A stretch of 64,000 nt of DNA from Mesorhizobium japonicum MAFF 303099 (lineage in GTDB: Bacteria; Pseudomonadota; Alphaproteobacteria; Rhizobiales; Rhizobiaceae): the NCBI RefSeq assembly GCF_000009625.1, contig NC_002678.2, forward strand, positions 1,426,001-1,490,000, read 5' to 3'. The first letter of the stretch is position 1. Each line of letters starts with the position of its first letter. Below the pieces are notes generated by a model. It was not told the origin of the DNA. It was given only the letters and a program-made list of their open reading frames with translations, and did no database searches. Of this stretch, positions 43,936-51,937 are shown one piece after another. A program made the translations under genes and the position numbers.

Positions 43936-45522
43936 TCAGTTGCCCGGATGCAGGGTCTGGCTGTCGACGGCAAGCGGCGGATACAACGTGCCGGGCGGAA
44001 TGGCGGCAAAGCTGATTGCCACAGGCGGCGCCGTGCGCGACCAATTGAAAAGAACGGTCTTGACCGGGAAGTTGCCCAGCCATGTCCGCAACTGCGGCGG
44101 CACGTCATGCCCCGGCCAAACCATCAGCATGCCGTGGTCGCGCAAGCGCTGGCTGGTGATCCAGGGCGCGAACCGGGTATCGAGATCGGTGAAGATCGAC
44201 GGCTTGTCATAGGCATTGAGGCCCGCCAGCATGGCCACCTGGGTATCGCCGCCGACAATGTCGAGCCTGCCTGGCGCCGCGGCGTGCCAGACGGCCTCGG
44301 CCTCGTCCGCGATCGGCTGTGCCGGCCAGCAGACGGCGTCCAGGCGCCCCCGCACATTGCAGCCCGTCCAACGGAGCGCCGCATAGGCGCTCGACATGGT
44401 GAGGATGCAGAGGAACGCGCAGATCGCCAGCCTTCGCATCTCGATGGCGCCGAGCCGGTGGCCGAGAAAGGCGAGCACCGTGACACCGACGAGATTGTAC
44501 ATCGGCGCGCCCCAGGACTCGCCTGTGCCGGTGAACAACGAGGCCACCATGATCAGGGTCGCCGGGCCAAGCCCCATCCACACGAGATAGACCAGAATGC
44601 CGCGCTCGACCGGCACTTCCGGGGCGGGCGAGCGCCGCAGCAGCCCGGATATCGTCAGCACCAGAAGAAAGCCGGAGAGCCCGGCCATCTGGACACCGAT
44701 GTAGTAGAGGCGCACCCGGTTTTCGGTCACCCATTGGTCGCGGGCTGCGAAATAGGTCAGTGGCAGGAAATCGATACGGTAGAGCGCGATGGCCAGCGGC
44801 GCGGCAACGGCGAGAAAAACGGCAAGGCCGAGCCATGGCCAGGGCGTCGCCAGCCGGATGCGCGCGCGTGCGTCATACAACAGCCAGAGCGCGCCGAAGG
44901 CAAGCAGCAGGCCGGTGGAGAACTTGGCATAGAGCCCGACGCCCGACACCAGTCCAAGCGCCAGCCACCAGCCCGGCCCGCCGCCACGGCCGGCGCGCCA
45001 GAGCAGCCAGCAGATGGCCGCCCAGAACGGCATCTGCGCGTAGTCATGATTGAATTGCGGGGTCGGCCAGCCGAAGAAATAGACCGACGGCATCAAAAGC
45101 ACGGCGGCCAGCGCGCGGCTTTGCCCGAGCATGTCGCGGGCCAGCAGATAGACCAGGATGAAGGTCGACGAGATCGTCAGCTGGGCAAGCATGTATTGCG
45201 GCCAGCGGAAAGATCCGGTCAGAAGATGGCTGGTTTCGAGCAGCCAGCCCGGAAGCTGCGGGTGCTTGTAGGTCAACAGCACCCATTCGCGGCCCCACAT
45301 GAAACCTTCCACCACATCGCCGGGCGGGGCGGGATCGATCAGTGCCGGCACCACCGTCCAGCACAGGATCTGCACCAGGCACAAAAGCGCCAGCAAATAC
45401 CAGGGATGGCGGAGCAGACCTGGCCATACCGATGACGGTTCGAGGCCGGCGGCAGTCAGCCCCGCCGGCGCCCAACCATCCATGGAGTCGTCTATTCCCA
45501 CCATGCGGCGCTTAAACCACAT
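43936..45522 (-). CDS. GT39/ArnT-like membrane glycosyltransferase
   Basis: 528 residues from ATG 45522; ATG 45504 is possible. There are about 11-12 hydrophobic segments. The early periplasmic loop holds DPAPPGDVVEGFMWGREW and KHPQLPGWLLE, similar to the acidic catalytic loop of lipid-linked sugar transferases. FGWPTPQFNHDYAQMPFWAA follows. A C-terminal soluble part contains a VWPGHDVPPQL segment. It probably transfers a sugar from a lipid carrier to an envelope target. Confidence 0.85.
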   Translation of the reverse strand: MWFKRRMVGIDDSMDGWAPAGLTAAGLEPSSVWPGLLRHPWYLLALLCLVQILCWTVVPALIDPAPPGDVVEGFMWGREWVLLTYKHPQLPGWLLETSHLLTGSFRWPQYMLAQLTISSTFILVYLLARDMLGQSRALAAVLLMPSVYFFGWPTPQFNHDYAQMPFWAAICWLLWRAGRGGGPGWWLALGLVSGVGLYAKFSTGLLLAFGALWLLYDARARIRLATPWPWLGLAVFLAVAAPLAIALYRIDFLPLTYFAARDQWVTENRVRLYYIGVQMAGLSGFLLVLTISGLLRRSPAPEVPVERGILVYLVWMGLGPATLIMVASLFTGTGESWGAPMYNLVGVTVLAFLGHRLGAIEMRRLAICAFLCILTMSSAYAALRWTGCNVRGRLDAVCWPAQPIADEAEAVWHAAAPGRLDIVGGDTQVAMLAGLNAYDKPSIFTDLDTRFAPWITSQRLRDHGMLMVWPGHDVPPQLRTWLGNFPVKTVLFNWSRTAPPVAISFAAIPPGTLYPPLAVDSQTLHPGN

Positions 45523-45680
45523 CGTCCGGTTTGCCGAACAGCCCCAACGTCAAAGCTTACGAAAAAGTATACTTGCAGGCCATTGCAAGACCAAGATTGG
45601 GCGGGAATTTCGGCGCTCCGTTGCCCTCCCCCGGCAGAACAGCCGCCCATTTGATCCTGCCTGAACATCCCGGATATTCG

Positions 45681-46388
45681 ATGCGTCACCAGCATGCCGT
45701 CATCCATCATCGCGCGTTCGACTTCTGGCTGGCACGCGCGGCGGTTCTCGTCATCATCTGTCTGCAACTCCTGGTGATCAACGATCTCTCGTTCGGCCCG
45801 CGCTGGCTGGCGCCGGCGCTGGAGGCCGCCCTGCTCGTGCCCCTGTCCGTTGCCACCGCCTGGACACAGGTCGCCAGCCAGAAAGCGGTCGAGGAGGAGC
45901 ACTGGTATCTGGTTGGCCGGTTTCGCGTTGTCATCCGCAGGACGGCGCTGGCGATGACCGGTGTCGTCAGCGTTATGAATTGCGGTTCGCTGGTGTTCCT
46001 GGTGCGCGCCTTGCTGGCGGGCCATGCCGGGTCCAGCGGCCAGACACTATTGATCGACGCGCTCAACATCTGGGTCACCAATGTCATCGTCTTTGCCTTG
46101 TGGTTCTGGAGCACGGACCGCGGCGGGCCGCCGACCTGCGGCCTGGTCAACCGCGCCCATTCGGACTTCCTGTTCCCGCAAATGACCCTGAACGACCGCG
46201 AGATCCGCGACTGGCTGCCGGGCTTCGTCGATTATTTCTTCCTCGCCTTCACCAATGCGACGGCGTTTTCGCCGACCGACACCTTGCCGCTCTCCCAGCG
46301 CGCCAAGCTGTTGATGATGGCCGAGGCGATGATCTCGCTGCTGACGATCGCACTGGTCGCGGCCCGCGCCGTCAACATCCTTGCCTAG
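45681..46388 (+). CDS. Multi-pass membrane protein of unknown function
   Basis: 235 residues from ATG 45681; the in-frame extension back to 45531 lacks a good ribosome binding site. There are about five to six hydrophobic helices. The stretch DYFFLAFTNATAFSPTDTLP followed by SQRAKLLMMAEAMISLLTIA has the shape of a two-helix pore region, as in DUF1345 or channel-like proteins, but without a GYG selectivity filter. Function unknown. Confidence 0.75.
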   Translation: MRHQHAVIHHRAFDFWLARAAVLVIICLQLLVINDLSFGPRWLAPALEAALLVPLSVATAWTQVASQKAVEEEHWYLVGRFRVVIRRTALAMTGVVSVMNCGSLVFLVRALLAGHAGSSGQTLLIDALNIWVTNVIVFALWFWSTDRGGPPTCGLVNRAHSDFLFPQMTLNDREIRDWLPGFVDYFFLAFTNATAFSPTDTLPLSQRAKLLMMAEAMISLLTIALVAARAVNILA

Positions 46389-46402
46389 GCCCAGAAACAA
46401 AA

Positions 46403-46435
46403 AATAGCCCGCCCGGCGAACCGGAGCGGGCTATT
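46403..46435. terminator. Bidirectional terminator-like hairpin
   Basis: ATAGCCCGC and GCGGGCTAT flank a GC-rich loop, with an A-run (AAACAAAAAA) on the left that reads as a U-run on the minus strand. It lies between the convergent membrane-protein and GNAT genes. Confidence 0.75.
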
Positions 46436-46479
46436 GGATGGTATCCGAGGCTGCGGCCCAGGGTGGACGATCCTCGCCC

Positions 46480-46950
46480 TCAATCCGCGCCGAGGTCGCG
46501 TTCGAAGACCACCTGATCGCGCAGCGGGATGCCGTTCACAGCCGAGCCTTCTGGGTAGCCGGTCGATGGCCCAAACGCATCCTGCACGATGCGCCACATC
46601 CGAAAACCCTGTCTCTGGTAAAATCGCAGATTGCCTATATCGGCCGCCGCGGTCGACACGATCAGGCGCCGACCGTGACGCTCGCGGCAGCGGGTGATTG
46701 CCGCCGCGACAAGGGCACGCCCCAGCCCCTCGCTCTGCCTTGCCGGACGAACCGCCAGGCTCTTGAGCTCGAAGACACCGCCCTCGCCTGTCTCGATGAG
46801 CTGCACATGGCCGATGATCCTGTTGCCATCGCGCGCGACCAGCACCTCGCCCTCATCGATATAGCTGGAAACCTGCGTGGGAGAATCGTCGGCAAGCGCA
46901 AACAGCGGCAGCAATATTTCACGGTCGCCGTCATATCGTTCAATCTGCAT
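46480..46950 (-). CDS. GNAT-family N-acetyltransferase
   Basis: 156 residues. The GNAT core is FELKSLAVRPARQSEGLGRALVAAAI, with the acetyl-CoA pyrophosphate-binding R/Q-x-x-G-L-G pattern, followed by ADIGNLRFYQRQGFRM. The substrate is unknown. The gene stands alone with terminator-like hairpins on both sides. Confidence 0.9.
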   Translation of the reverse strand: MQIERYDGDREILLPLFALADDSPTQVSSYIDEGEVLVARDGNRIIGHVQLIETGEGGVFELKSLAVRPARQSEGLGRALVAAAITRCRERHGRRLIVSTAAADIGNLRFYQRQGFRMWRIVQDAFGPSTGYPEGSAVNGIPLRDQVVFERDLGAD

Positions 46951-47036
46951 CCGTAACTCCGGGCCGGATCAACGCCGCCGCGAGTTCGGCAACCTTGCAT
47001 CGGATATAGCAATGGCAGGTCTGAAGTCGCAACGCA

Positions 47037-47072
47037 AAATGCCCGCCCCGGCTTGAGCCGAGGCGGGCATTG
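47037..47072 (-). terminator. Intrinsic terminator-like hairpin
   Basis: ATGCCCGCC and GGCGGGCAT form a long GC-rich stem around 47039-47070. On the minus strand it is followed by TTTT, so it could end transcription of the 37-residue frame upstream. Confidence 0.65.
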
Positions 47073-47159
47073 GCTCGATCGAGCCGTCAGGCGCGAATTC
47101 TCGGACGCAGGGCAAGGCCTGGAGCTATTCCCCGATCACGCCCCGCCGCGTGCAATCCG

Positions 47160-47273
47160 TCACTCAAACCAGCCAAACGTAACCCTAACCACCAAGACCG
47201 CGACCAGGATTGAGAGCGGCACCGCCATGAACAGCCCAGCTTCTAATAATCGGGTTTCCTTGTCACTGAACAT
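47160..47273 (-). CDS. Candidate single-pass membrane microprotein (37 aa)
   Basis: ATG 47273 to TGA 47160. The charged N-terminus MFSDKETRLLEAG is followed by one hydrophobic helix (LFMAVPLSILVAVLVV) and a short polar tail. A weak AGG-rich ribosome binding site lies upstream and a terminator hairpin follows about 90 bp later. The family is unrecognised. Confidence 0.42.
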   Translation of the reverse strand: MFSDKETRLLEAGLFMAVPLSILVAVLVVRVTFGWFE

Positions 47274-47816
47274 TAGGCCTGCCTCATCAAGCTTCGCTCA
47301 GATAGAAGCTGCGAAGCCTGTTTCAGTTCCGAATGCCGGCGACGTGCGATCCACGACCGATTTGGCTTAACGTGGTTGCCTGGAGAGCGAAATCAGTTCG
47401 GTTTCCCCAATGAAGCCGGCCATCTATTTTGCAATGACACGGGAGGTCGGCGCATCATTCGATTGGCGCTCCATTCCGCCCCGACAAGACGCGGGGGCTT
47501 CCGAAGCAATTTAGCCCGCCCAAATGCTGGTATTCCTGGAGACGCTAGAAGGCAGACTGAGGGCGAAAGTGCCCCAAACAAAAAGCCCGCCGGCCGCAGC
47601 CAGCGCGCCTTGCCCTTCCTTCGTTCGCATGTTTCGCCGATATGAGTAGGGGTGCATACATATTCGCCAGTCGGCGCTGCCATCCTCAAGGCCCTGCCGG
47701 TCAGGCCCAGTGGCCTTCCGCTGCCAGTCCCCTCTAGCAACCAAGCCGCTGGGCCGCAGGGGCGCGATTTGCGCCAAATATGCAGCGCGAAGGCGCTGAA
47801 CAGAAGGTGTTGCTCG
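47274..47816. other. Stretch without a supported gene
   Basis: Frames in both directions are short, low in family features and contain Arg/Ser/Pro-rich translation typical of non-coding frames. A GC-rich palindrome (AAAAAGCCCGCCGGCCGCAG region near 47579) may be part of a hairpin. Nothing else is seen. Confidence 0.45.
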
Positions 47817-48023
47817 ATGCTCCGGACAGACAATGGCGCGGCGCTGAGGCTTTCAGATTTTGCCGACCCTAACGATGCAGTAATTGCCGCAATCGAGCTC
47901 TATGGGCCGGAAGCGCAGACCGCGGCGGCCTACTGTGCCATGGAAGCACACTTCGCCGGGCGACTGGCCGATTTCCGCCTCTGGTGCGAAGTCTTTCGCG
48001 TCTTCAAAACCAGATTCCATTGA
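47817..48023 (+). CDS. Small hypothetical protein (68 aa)
   Basis: ATG 47817 with AAGGTG about 10 bases upstream. The sequence is largely helical and acidic (FADPNDAVIAAIELYGPEAQ, then AAYCAMEAHFAGRLADFRLW) and has no membrane segment. A longer in-frame version from 47652 reads through low-complexity sequence. No family is recognised. Confidence 0.6.
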   Translation: MLRTDNGAALRLSDFADPNDAVIAAIELYGPEAQTAAAYCAMEAHFAGRLADFRLWCEVFRVFKTRFH

Positions 48024-48141
48024 GAGGCACATATATCGGGGCCTAATGCCGCCACGGCCATCAGCGCGTTCGCGCCGCGCAGCCCGCCGGGGAGATAACG
48101 AAGCAACCATCAGAAATACGGAAGCCCGCTTCTGCGGCCTT

Positions 48142-48281
48142 TCAGTCTTCCGTCGCCGGCTTGAACTTCCGCACGATCACCTCGAACAAAATATCCGAGA
48201 GGCGGCAACGATCGCCGCGCGTTCTTCGGGCGAATAATGCGCGGCATCGTCGATGGTCATGAAGGTGACGTGACGGGTCAT
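48142..48281 (-). pseudogene. Terminase large-subunit fragment (post-ATPase region), deleted
   Basis: The frame from 48281 reads MTRHVTFMTIDDAAHYSPEE and continues RAAIVAAS. This matches the segment that follows the ATPase core in phage/GTA terminase large subunits. It then breaks: the reading frame stops at 48177, while another frame (DILFEVIVRKFKPATED, ending at 48142) looks like the tail of a different gene joined by deletion. The rest of the nuclease domain is gone. Confidence 0.7.
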
Positions 48282-48364
48282 GAGGCGGCCTGAATCAATT
48301 GGCGAGATGTCAATCGTATCACTTTGTTAAGGCGAGATTTTCGGGCGACACGCGGCGGCTCTTT

Positions 48365-48507
48365 CCTTCTCCCCTTGTGGGAGAAGGTGGATCGGCGTGC
48401 AGCGCCGAGACGGATGGGGTGCGTGACGGAGCGCGGCGGCGCCAAGCTGGAACACCCCTCATCCGACCGAGCTTCGCTCTGCCACCTTCTCCCGCAAGGG
48501 GAGAAGG
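48365..48507. repeat. RIME-like palindromic element, type B, intact copy
   Basis: The left arm starts CCTTCTCCCCTTGTGGGAGA and the right arm ends CCCGCAAGGGGAGAAGG; the centre reads GGAACACCCCTCATCCGACC. This is the uninterrupted version of the element split by the IS110 at 2447/3594. It lies inside the broken terminase gene, between two of its fragments. Confidence 0.9.
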
Positions 48508-48528
48508 GAAGGCCTGCGCGCACCGCAT

Positions 48529-48814
48529 CTCACCCGTTCCCCATCCTCTCCACCTCCCCCGCCGACAGGAACAACAGCACCACGTCGCTCATGCCAAGCA
48601 GCGGCGTGAAAGTGACGATGGTGATCCCGCTGGTCGCGTTGGTGCGGGTCAGGCCTTCGGAATAGATGTCGAGCGGCGGTTCCTCGTCGAACCAGACGCC
48701 ATGCAGCGTCTCGCCCTGCCATTTCTCGCGGCCCTTCTCAAAACTCTTGAACGACAGCACGCTCTCGCCGGTCTGCACATCGCCGCCGCCGCCATGGCGC
48801 ACGACGACGCTGTC
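48529..48814. repeat. 286-bp direct repeat, copy 1 (terminase segment)
   Basis: It agrees with 50307-50592 over 286 bp with about five mismatches by eye, at a constant offset of 1778 bp. Both copies encode the same terminase stretch on the minus strand and bracket the small two-gene cassette. Confidence 0.92.
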
Positions 48815-48837
48815 GAGCGCGCCGCGATTAAGGACAC
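48530..48837 (-). pseudogene. Terminase large-subunit fragment (ATPase part), duplicate copy
   Basis: On the minus strand it reads ALDSVVVRHGGGGDVQTGES, then the Walker B region LHGVWFDEEPPLDIYSEGLT, then FTPLLGMSDVVLLFLSAGEV, and stops at 48530. It has no N-terminal Walker A part and no nuclease part. It is nearly identical to the end of the fragment at 50308-51072. Confidence 0.85.
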
Positions 48838-48880
48838 GAATAAGCCGGTTGAGTGGGGCGGAAAAGCAGCTTCAATCGGA

Positions 48881-49474
48881 CTAGAAGTCGCAAAGAAACT
48901 TATAAATAGGCGGATAGAATTCGGTCATTGCGAGGGCGACGTAGCGCGTGGGGATATCCACAATTCTGGCAACATCCGCGAGCGGAATTTTGCCCTCCTT
49001 GAACGGCCCGTACAATTCGTCACGAGCAGCCAACGGGAAGAGTACTGCCAGCGCCTGTGTTATGGCGATCCGATCAGTCAGGACCTTCATCCCATCTTCC
49101 TTGAAATCTTGCATTTCGGTAGGCAATGAGAGGCGTTCGATCAATTTTGCAAAATCTGCCTCGGATTTGACCTGTGAGCCGACCGGGTCCAGCAGGTGGA
49201 TCAATTCCTTACAGGCAACGAAGCGCCTCCAATCGTCGGGAAGCGCCTTAGCCACCGTGATTTCAGCTACGTTGATTTCTGGGCCGCCGGGCGAGGTCGG
49301 ATAAGACCAGTGCACCACAGAGCCTCGCAGGACGGTCGGATCGACGTCGGCATAGAACCAATAGATCTCGCCGTCGAAGCCAAGCTTCCTGACAGCAGGA
49401 ATAACGTCATCGATGATATCGATCGGGACTTCGGTCCTTTTTGAAAAGGCCTGAATCAATTTCGCGGCTGACAT
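48881..49474 (-). CDS. ImmA/IrrE-like protein with degenerate metal motif
   Basis: 197 residues from ATG 49474, with GGGGA upstream. The segment DDWRRFVACKELIHLLDP sits where IrrE/ImmA proteins have HExxH; here the first His is Lys (KELIH). A later AITQALAVLFPLAARDELYG and IPTRYVALAM resemble the helical support of that fold. The relationship is inferred from pattern, not from a search. It is cargo between the two direct repeats. IrrE-like proteins often regulate prophages or mobile elements by cleaving repressors, but this one may be inactive or different. Confidence 0.7.
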   Translation of the reverse strand: MSAAKLIQAFSKRTEVPIDIIDDVIPAVRKLGFDGEIYWFYADVDPTVLRGSVVHWSYPTSPGGPEINVAEITVAKALPDDWRRFVACKELIHLLDPVGSQVKSEADFAKLIERLSLPTEMQDFKEDGMKVLTDRIAITQALAVLFPLAARDELYGPFKEGKIPLADVARIVDIPTRYVALAMTEFYPPIYKFLCDF

Positions 49475-49486
49475 CAAATTCCCCAA

Positions 49487-49520
49487 AAAATAAGGGCCTT
49501 GGAATAATCCAAAGCCCTTA
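49487..49520 (-). terminator. Intrinsic terminator between the two cassette genes
   Basis: TAAGGGCTTTGG and CCAAGGCCCTTA pair on the minus strand and are followed by TTTTTT. The hairpin lies after the small gene (49544-49780) and just upstream of the IrrE-like gene, so it may attenuate expression of the second gene. Confidence 0.8.
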
Positions 49521-49543
49521 TCTCTGTCTATAGTGTTTAGTTG

Positions 49544-49780
49544 TCAAAGAGTCTTGACGAATTCCCGCACGTCCATCTTCGGTCGCGCCGTCTTCGGTGC
49601 ACCATCCAAGGTATCACCATCCATCTTGCGCTGGAGAGACGCAGAGTGCGCCTGATCGCACAGCTCATTGGGCTCAATCAAATCTTTGTCGCCACGGAAG
49701 AACTTCACATTGACGAGATTCATATCCGGCTGCCGAGCGTAGAGGCAGCCCATGATATGATCGGTAGTAGCTTCAGACAT
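49544..49780 (-). CDS. Small hypothetical protein of the inserted cassette (78 aa)
   Basis: ATG 49780 has a strong AAGGAGG ribosome binding site. The sequence starts MSEATTDHIMGCLYARQPDM, is soluble and charged, and ends KMDVREFVKTL. No family is recognised. It is upstream of the IrrE-like gene in the same orientation, with a terminator hairpin between them. It could be a partner or regulator, by position only. Confidence 0.7.
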   Translation of the reverse strand: MSEATTDHIMGCLYARQPDMNLVNVKFFRGDKDLIEPNELCDQAHSASLQRKMDGDTLDGAPKTARPKMDVREFVKTL

Positions 49781-49801
49781 ATCAACCTCCTTGTCGGTTG
49801 A

Positions 49802-49851
49802 GTTGGCACCACGCCAACCTTCATGTTGACATCAATAGCTCATATATGAGC
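49802..49851. promoter_or_regulatory. Palindromes in the 5' region of the cassette
   Basis: GCTCATATATGAGC at 49838-49851 is a perfect 14-bp palindrome about 58 bp upstream of the small gene's start, suitable as an operator. GTTGGC (49802-49807) and GCCAAC (49813-49818) form a short hairpin just upstream of the ribosome binding site. Confidence 0.5.
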
Positions 49852-50306
49852 AGGCGCATCACCTTTTAAGGCGTGCGCCTACAACATTTGTAGCCAAAGT
49901 CAAGATGACCGGTTCCCATTAACATCATCCTAACACGTCCTTAACGAGTTGGAAGTGGGTCTAGGCCGGTTTTCTCGTTTGCCATGCCGTTTATAGCGCA
50001 GACAATGTCCACATTGCGACAAACAGCAGAAATGTTATCGACGCAGTTAACGACGTTTGTTCACTGCAATCAATGTCCTGAAAACCAATCTGTTCCATGT
50101 CAAACATCAAATTGCTGAAAGCCGAGCACGGCCGTGATTCCATAGGCGGACTCGGACAATCGTGGAATGTGACCTATAAATAGCTGGTTTTCAGGATTAT
50201 CCAAGTCAGGCGCAAAGCCATGGCATCTGCTGGAACTGGTAGAGGGAACCGAGCCTGCGTTCAGCTTGGAAAGCTGACGATCTGAACAGCCTCCCAGGAC
50301 AGTGGC
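49852..50306. other. 455-bp non-coding region with nested inverted repeats
   Basis: There is no credible gene on either strand. TCCTGAAAACCA (50076-50087) and TGGTTTTCAGGA (50185-50196) are perfect inverted copies 97 bp apart. Between them GATTCCA and TGGAAT can form an inner hairpin. A TTGACA hexamer lies on the minus strand at 50098-50103 and may be a -35 box for the cassette. The region could encode a structured RNA or a long leader. Confidence 0.5.
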
Positions 50307-50592
50307 CTCACCCCTTCCCCATCCTCTCCACGTCGCCTGCCGACAGGAACAACAGCACCACGTCGCTCATGCCAAGCAGCGGCGTGAAAGTGACGATGGT
50401 GATCCCGCTGGTCGCGTTGGTGCGGGTCAGGCCTTCGGAATAGATGTCGAGCGGCGGTTCCTCGTCGAACCAGACGCCATGCAGCGTCTCGCCCTGCCAT
50501 TTCTCGCGGCCCTTCTCAAAACTCTTGAACGACAGCACGCTCTCGCCGGCCTGCACATCGCCGCCGCCGCCATGGCGCACGACGACGCTGTC
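50307..50592. repeat. 286-bp direct repeat, copy 2 (terminase segment)
   Basis: Counterpart of 48529-48814. In this copy the repeat is continuous with the N-terminal part of the terminase gene. Confidence 0.92.
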
Positions 50593-51072
50593 AATTGCCC
50601 CAGGAACGTTGCGGCCCATGATGGTCTGACGAATAGCGTCCGCCGGGATCATGCCGGTGCCCCAGGCCGCCTGCTGCTGCGGCGGGCCGACCAGCACGCG
50701 CTGCGGGTTGTCGCGCGTGCCCTCGCCGGTCACGCCGGCGGCCCACAGCCGCACGGGCGTGTCGAAAACCTTGCCTTGCCACCACGCGGGATAACGGCCG
50801 GTGAGGTGCATCGCCCATTCCGCGCCGCCAGCCCGGGTCTTGCCGAGCTGGTTGCCGGCCATGAACAGCCTTTCGCGGTTGAGCGCTCCTGCCGCGTGAA
50901 ATTCGGCCTGGCGCCGATACGGTTTGTATGCCGCCAGCAGGTTGCGGCGTCTGCGGCGGTCAAGCTCCGCCAGAAGCGCCAGATATTCCGTCTTCGCTGA
51001 TATCGGCGGGGTCTTCGAGGAACGGCCTGAGGACGGTTTCGAGGCCACGGATACGGCTGCGGATCTCTTCAT
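50308..51072 (-). pseudogene. Phage/GTA-type terminase large subunit, truncated after the ATPase core
   Basis: 254 residues from ATG 51072. The basic N-terminus is followed by Walker A MAGNQLGKTRAGG and the Walker B region HGVWFDEEPP, then TIVTFTPLLGMSDVVLLFLS, then a stop. A complete terminase large subunit is usually over 400 residues with a C-terminal RNase H-like nuclease, which is missing here. Parts of the rest lie at 48530-48837 and 48177-48281. The annotated start overlaps the upstream gene by about 110 bp, so the true start may be further in. Confidence 0.85.
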
Positions 51073-51352
51073 CACTCAAGGCGTCCAGATGGTTGATGGC
51101 GACATCGAAATCCCTGGGCAGCACCGAAAGCACGATCTTCAGATACTGGTCGGGCTTGTCGGCCCGCACTTCGGCGATGACGCCGGCGCCATGCGCGCGG
51201 AAATCGGCGCGCACGGCGGCCAGAAAATCATCGCCCAGCGTCTTTTTCGTCTGCTTCGCGCGGGGCTTCGGCGCGACCGCCGCGCGGGCCGGCTTGCGCC
51301 TTGCCGGCCTGGCCTTGCGGCGTGCCGGCCTGGCGATGGCTTCGTCAGCCAT
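50960..51352 (-). CDS. Phage/GTA-associated small protein upstream of terminase
   Basis: 130 residues from ATG 51352, overlapping the upstream stop. A Lys/Arg/Ala/Pro-rich N-terminus (about 1-38) is followed by GDDFLAAVRADFRAHGAGVI and DQYLKIVLSVLPRDFDVAIN, a pattern often found directly before terminase large subunits in rhizobial prophages. A small-terminase-like or DNA-binding role is plausible but unproven. Confidence 0.72.
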   Translation of the reverse strand: MADEAIARPARRKARPARRKPARAAVAPKPRAKQTKKTLGDDFLAAVRADFRAHGAGVIAEVRADKPDQYLKIVLSVLPRDFDVAINHLDALSDEEIRSRIRGLETVLRPFLEDPADISEDGISGASGGA

Positions 51353-51749
51353 CGGCCTGGTCCATCGTCTTTGCGGCGGTATCGCTGGCCGCCTTGCTTG
51401 CCTTCGGCATCGATCCAGTCGGCTTCCTCGAGCGGGTTCTTTTCTTCGCCCGCTTGGCTCGTTTCGGCTTTGCCACCGCGGCAGGTTTTGCGGCACCGGC
51501 GCGTTTTGCCACGCTGGCCTGCGCTTTGAGCCGCGCCAATATGAGACCCATGGCGTGGCCGCCGATGCCGGCTTGGGGAAAACCAAAGCCACCAGCCGGG
51601 TCCCGCACCATGCCGATCAGCACGCCGGATGCCACCGGCTCGACGCGCCCCAACCGCACCTGCGGCGGCGCGCCCTCGAATTCGCCGATGGCGCTGACGA
51701 TTTCGCGGCCGTCATCGTCGGTGATGATCGTGGCGTAGCGTTGGGTCAT
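51345..51749 (-). CDS. Hypothetical phage-associated protein
   Basis: 134 residues. The N-terminal half looks like a compact beta-rich domain (RYATIITDDDGREIVSAIGE and VASGVLIGMVRDPAGGFGFP). The C-terminal half is a disordered Lys/Arg/Ala tail (KPKRAKRAKKRTRSRKP), suggesting nucleic-acid contact. It is the first gene of the prophage remnant and overlaps the next gene. No family is named. Confidence 0.62.
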   Translation of the reverse strand: MTQRYATIITDDDGREIVSAIGEFEGAPPQVRLGRVEPVASGVLIGMVRDPAGGFGFPQAGIGGHAMGLILARLKAQASVAKRAGAAKPAAVAKPKRAKRAKKRTRSRKPTGSMPKASKAASDTAAKTMDQADG

Positions 51750-51778
51750 TGGATTTCTCGCAAAGGTCGCGCCCTACG

Positions 51779-51937
51779 GCGCCCCCCTCTGTCCTGCCGG
51801 ACATCTCCCCCACAAGGGGGGAGATTAGCAGCTCAAGCGCCCCGCCTTCCTTGCGACGTTGTGATTGGCGAAGCCGCCGGAAAATAGCCGATCTCCCCCC
51901 TCGTGGGGGAGATGTCCGGCAGGACAGAGGGGGGCGC
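51779..51937. repeat. RIME-like palindromic element, type A, copy 2
   Basis: The outer arms GCGCCCCCCTCTGTCCTGCC and its complement are perfect inverted repeats over about 32 bp, with an internal TCTCCCCC/GGGGGAGA hairpin in each arm. It is the same structure as at 152-311, with an unrelated centre. It lies just upstream of the prophage remnant. Confidence 0.9.

Noticed and set aside
50076..50196. Retron msr-msd
   Set aside because: Inverted repeats of suitable spacing are present, but there is no reverse transcriptase gene in the window and no typical branching-G context that I can support.
50221..50300. tRNA-like sequence with GGTAGAG and an anticodon-arm-like TTGGAAA loop in a 5-bp stem
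   Set aside because: There is no T arm, no matching acceptor stem, and the spacing between the D-like part and the anticodon-like arm is far too long. Treated as chance resemblance or a remnant too degraded to name.
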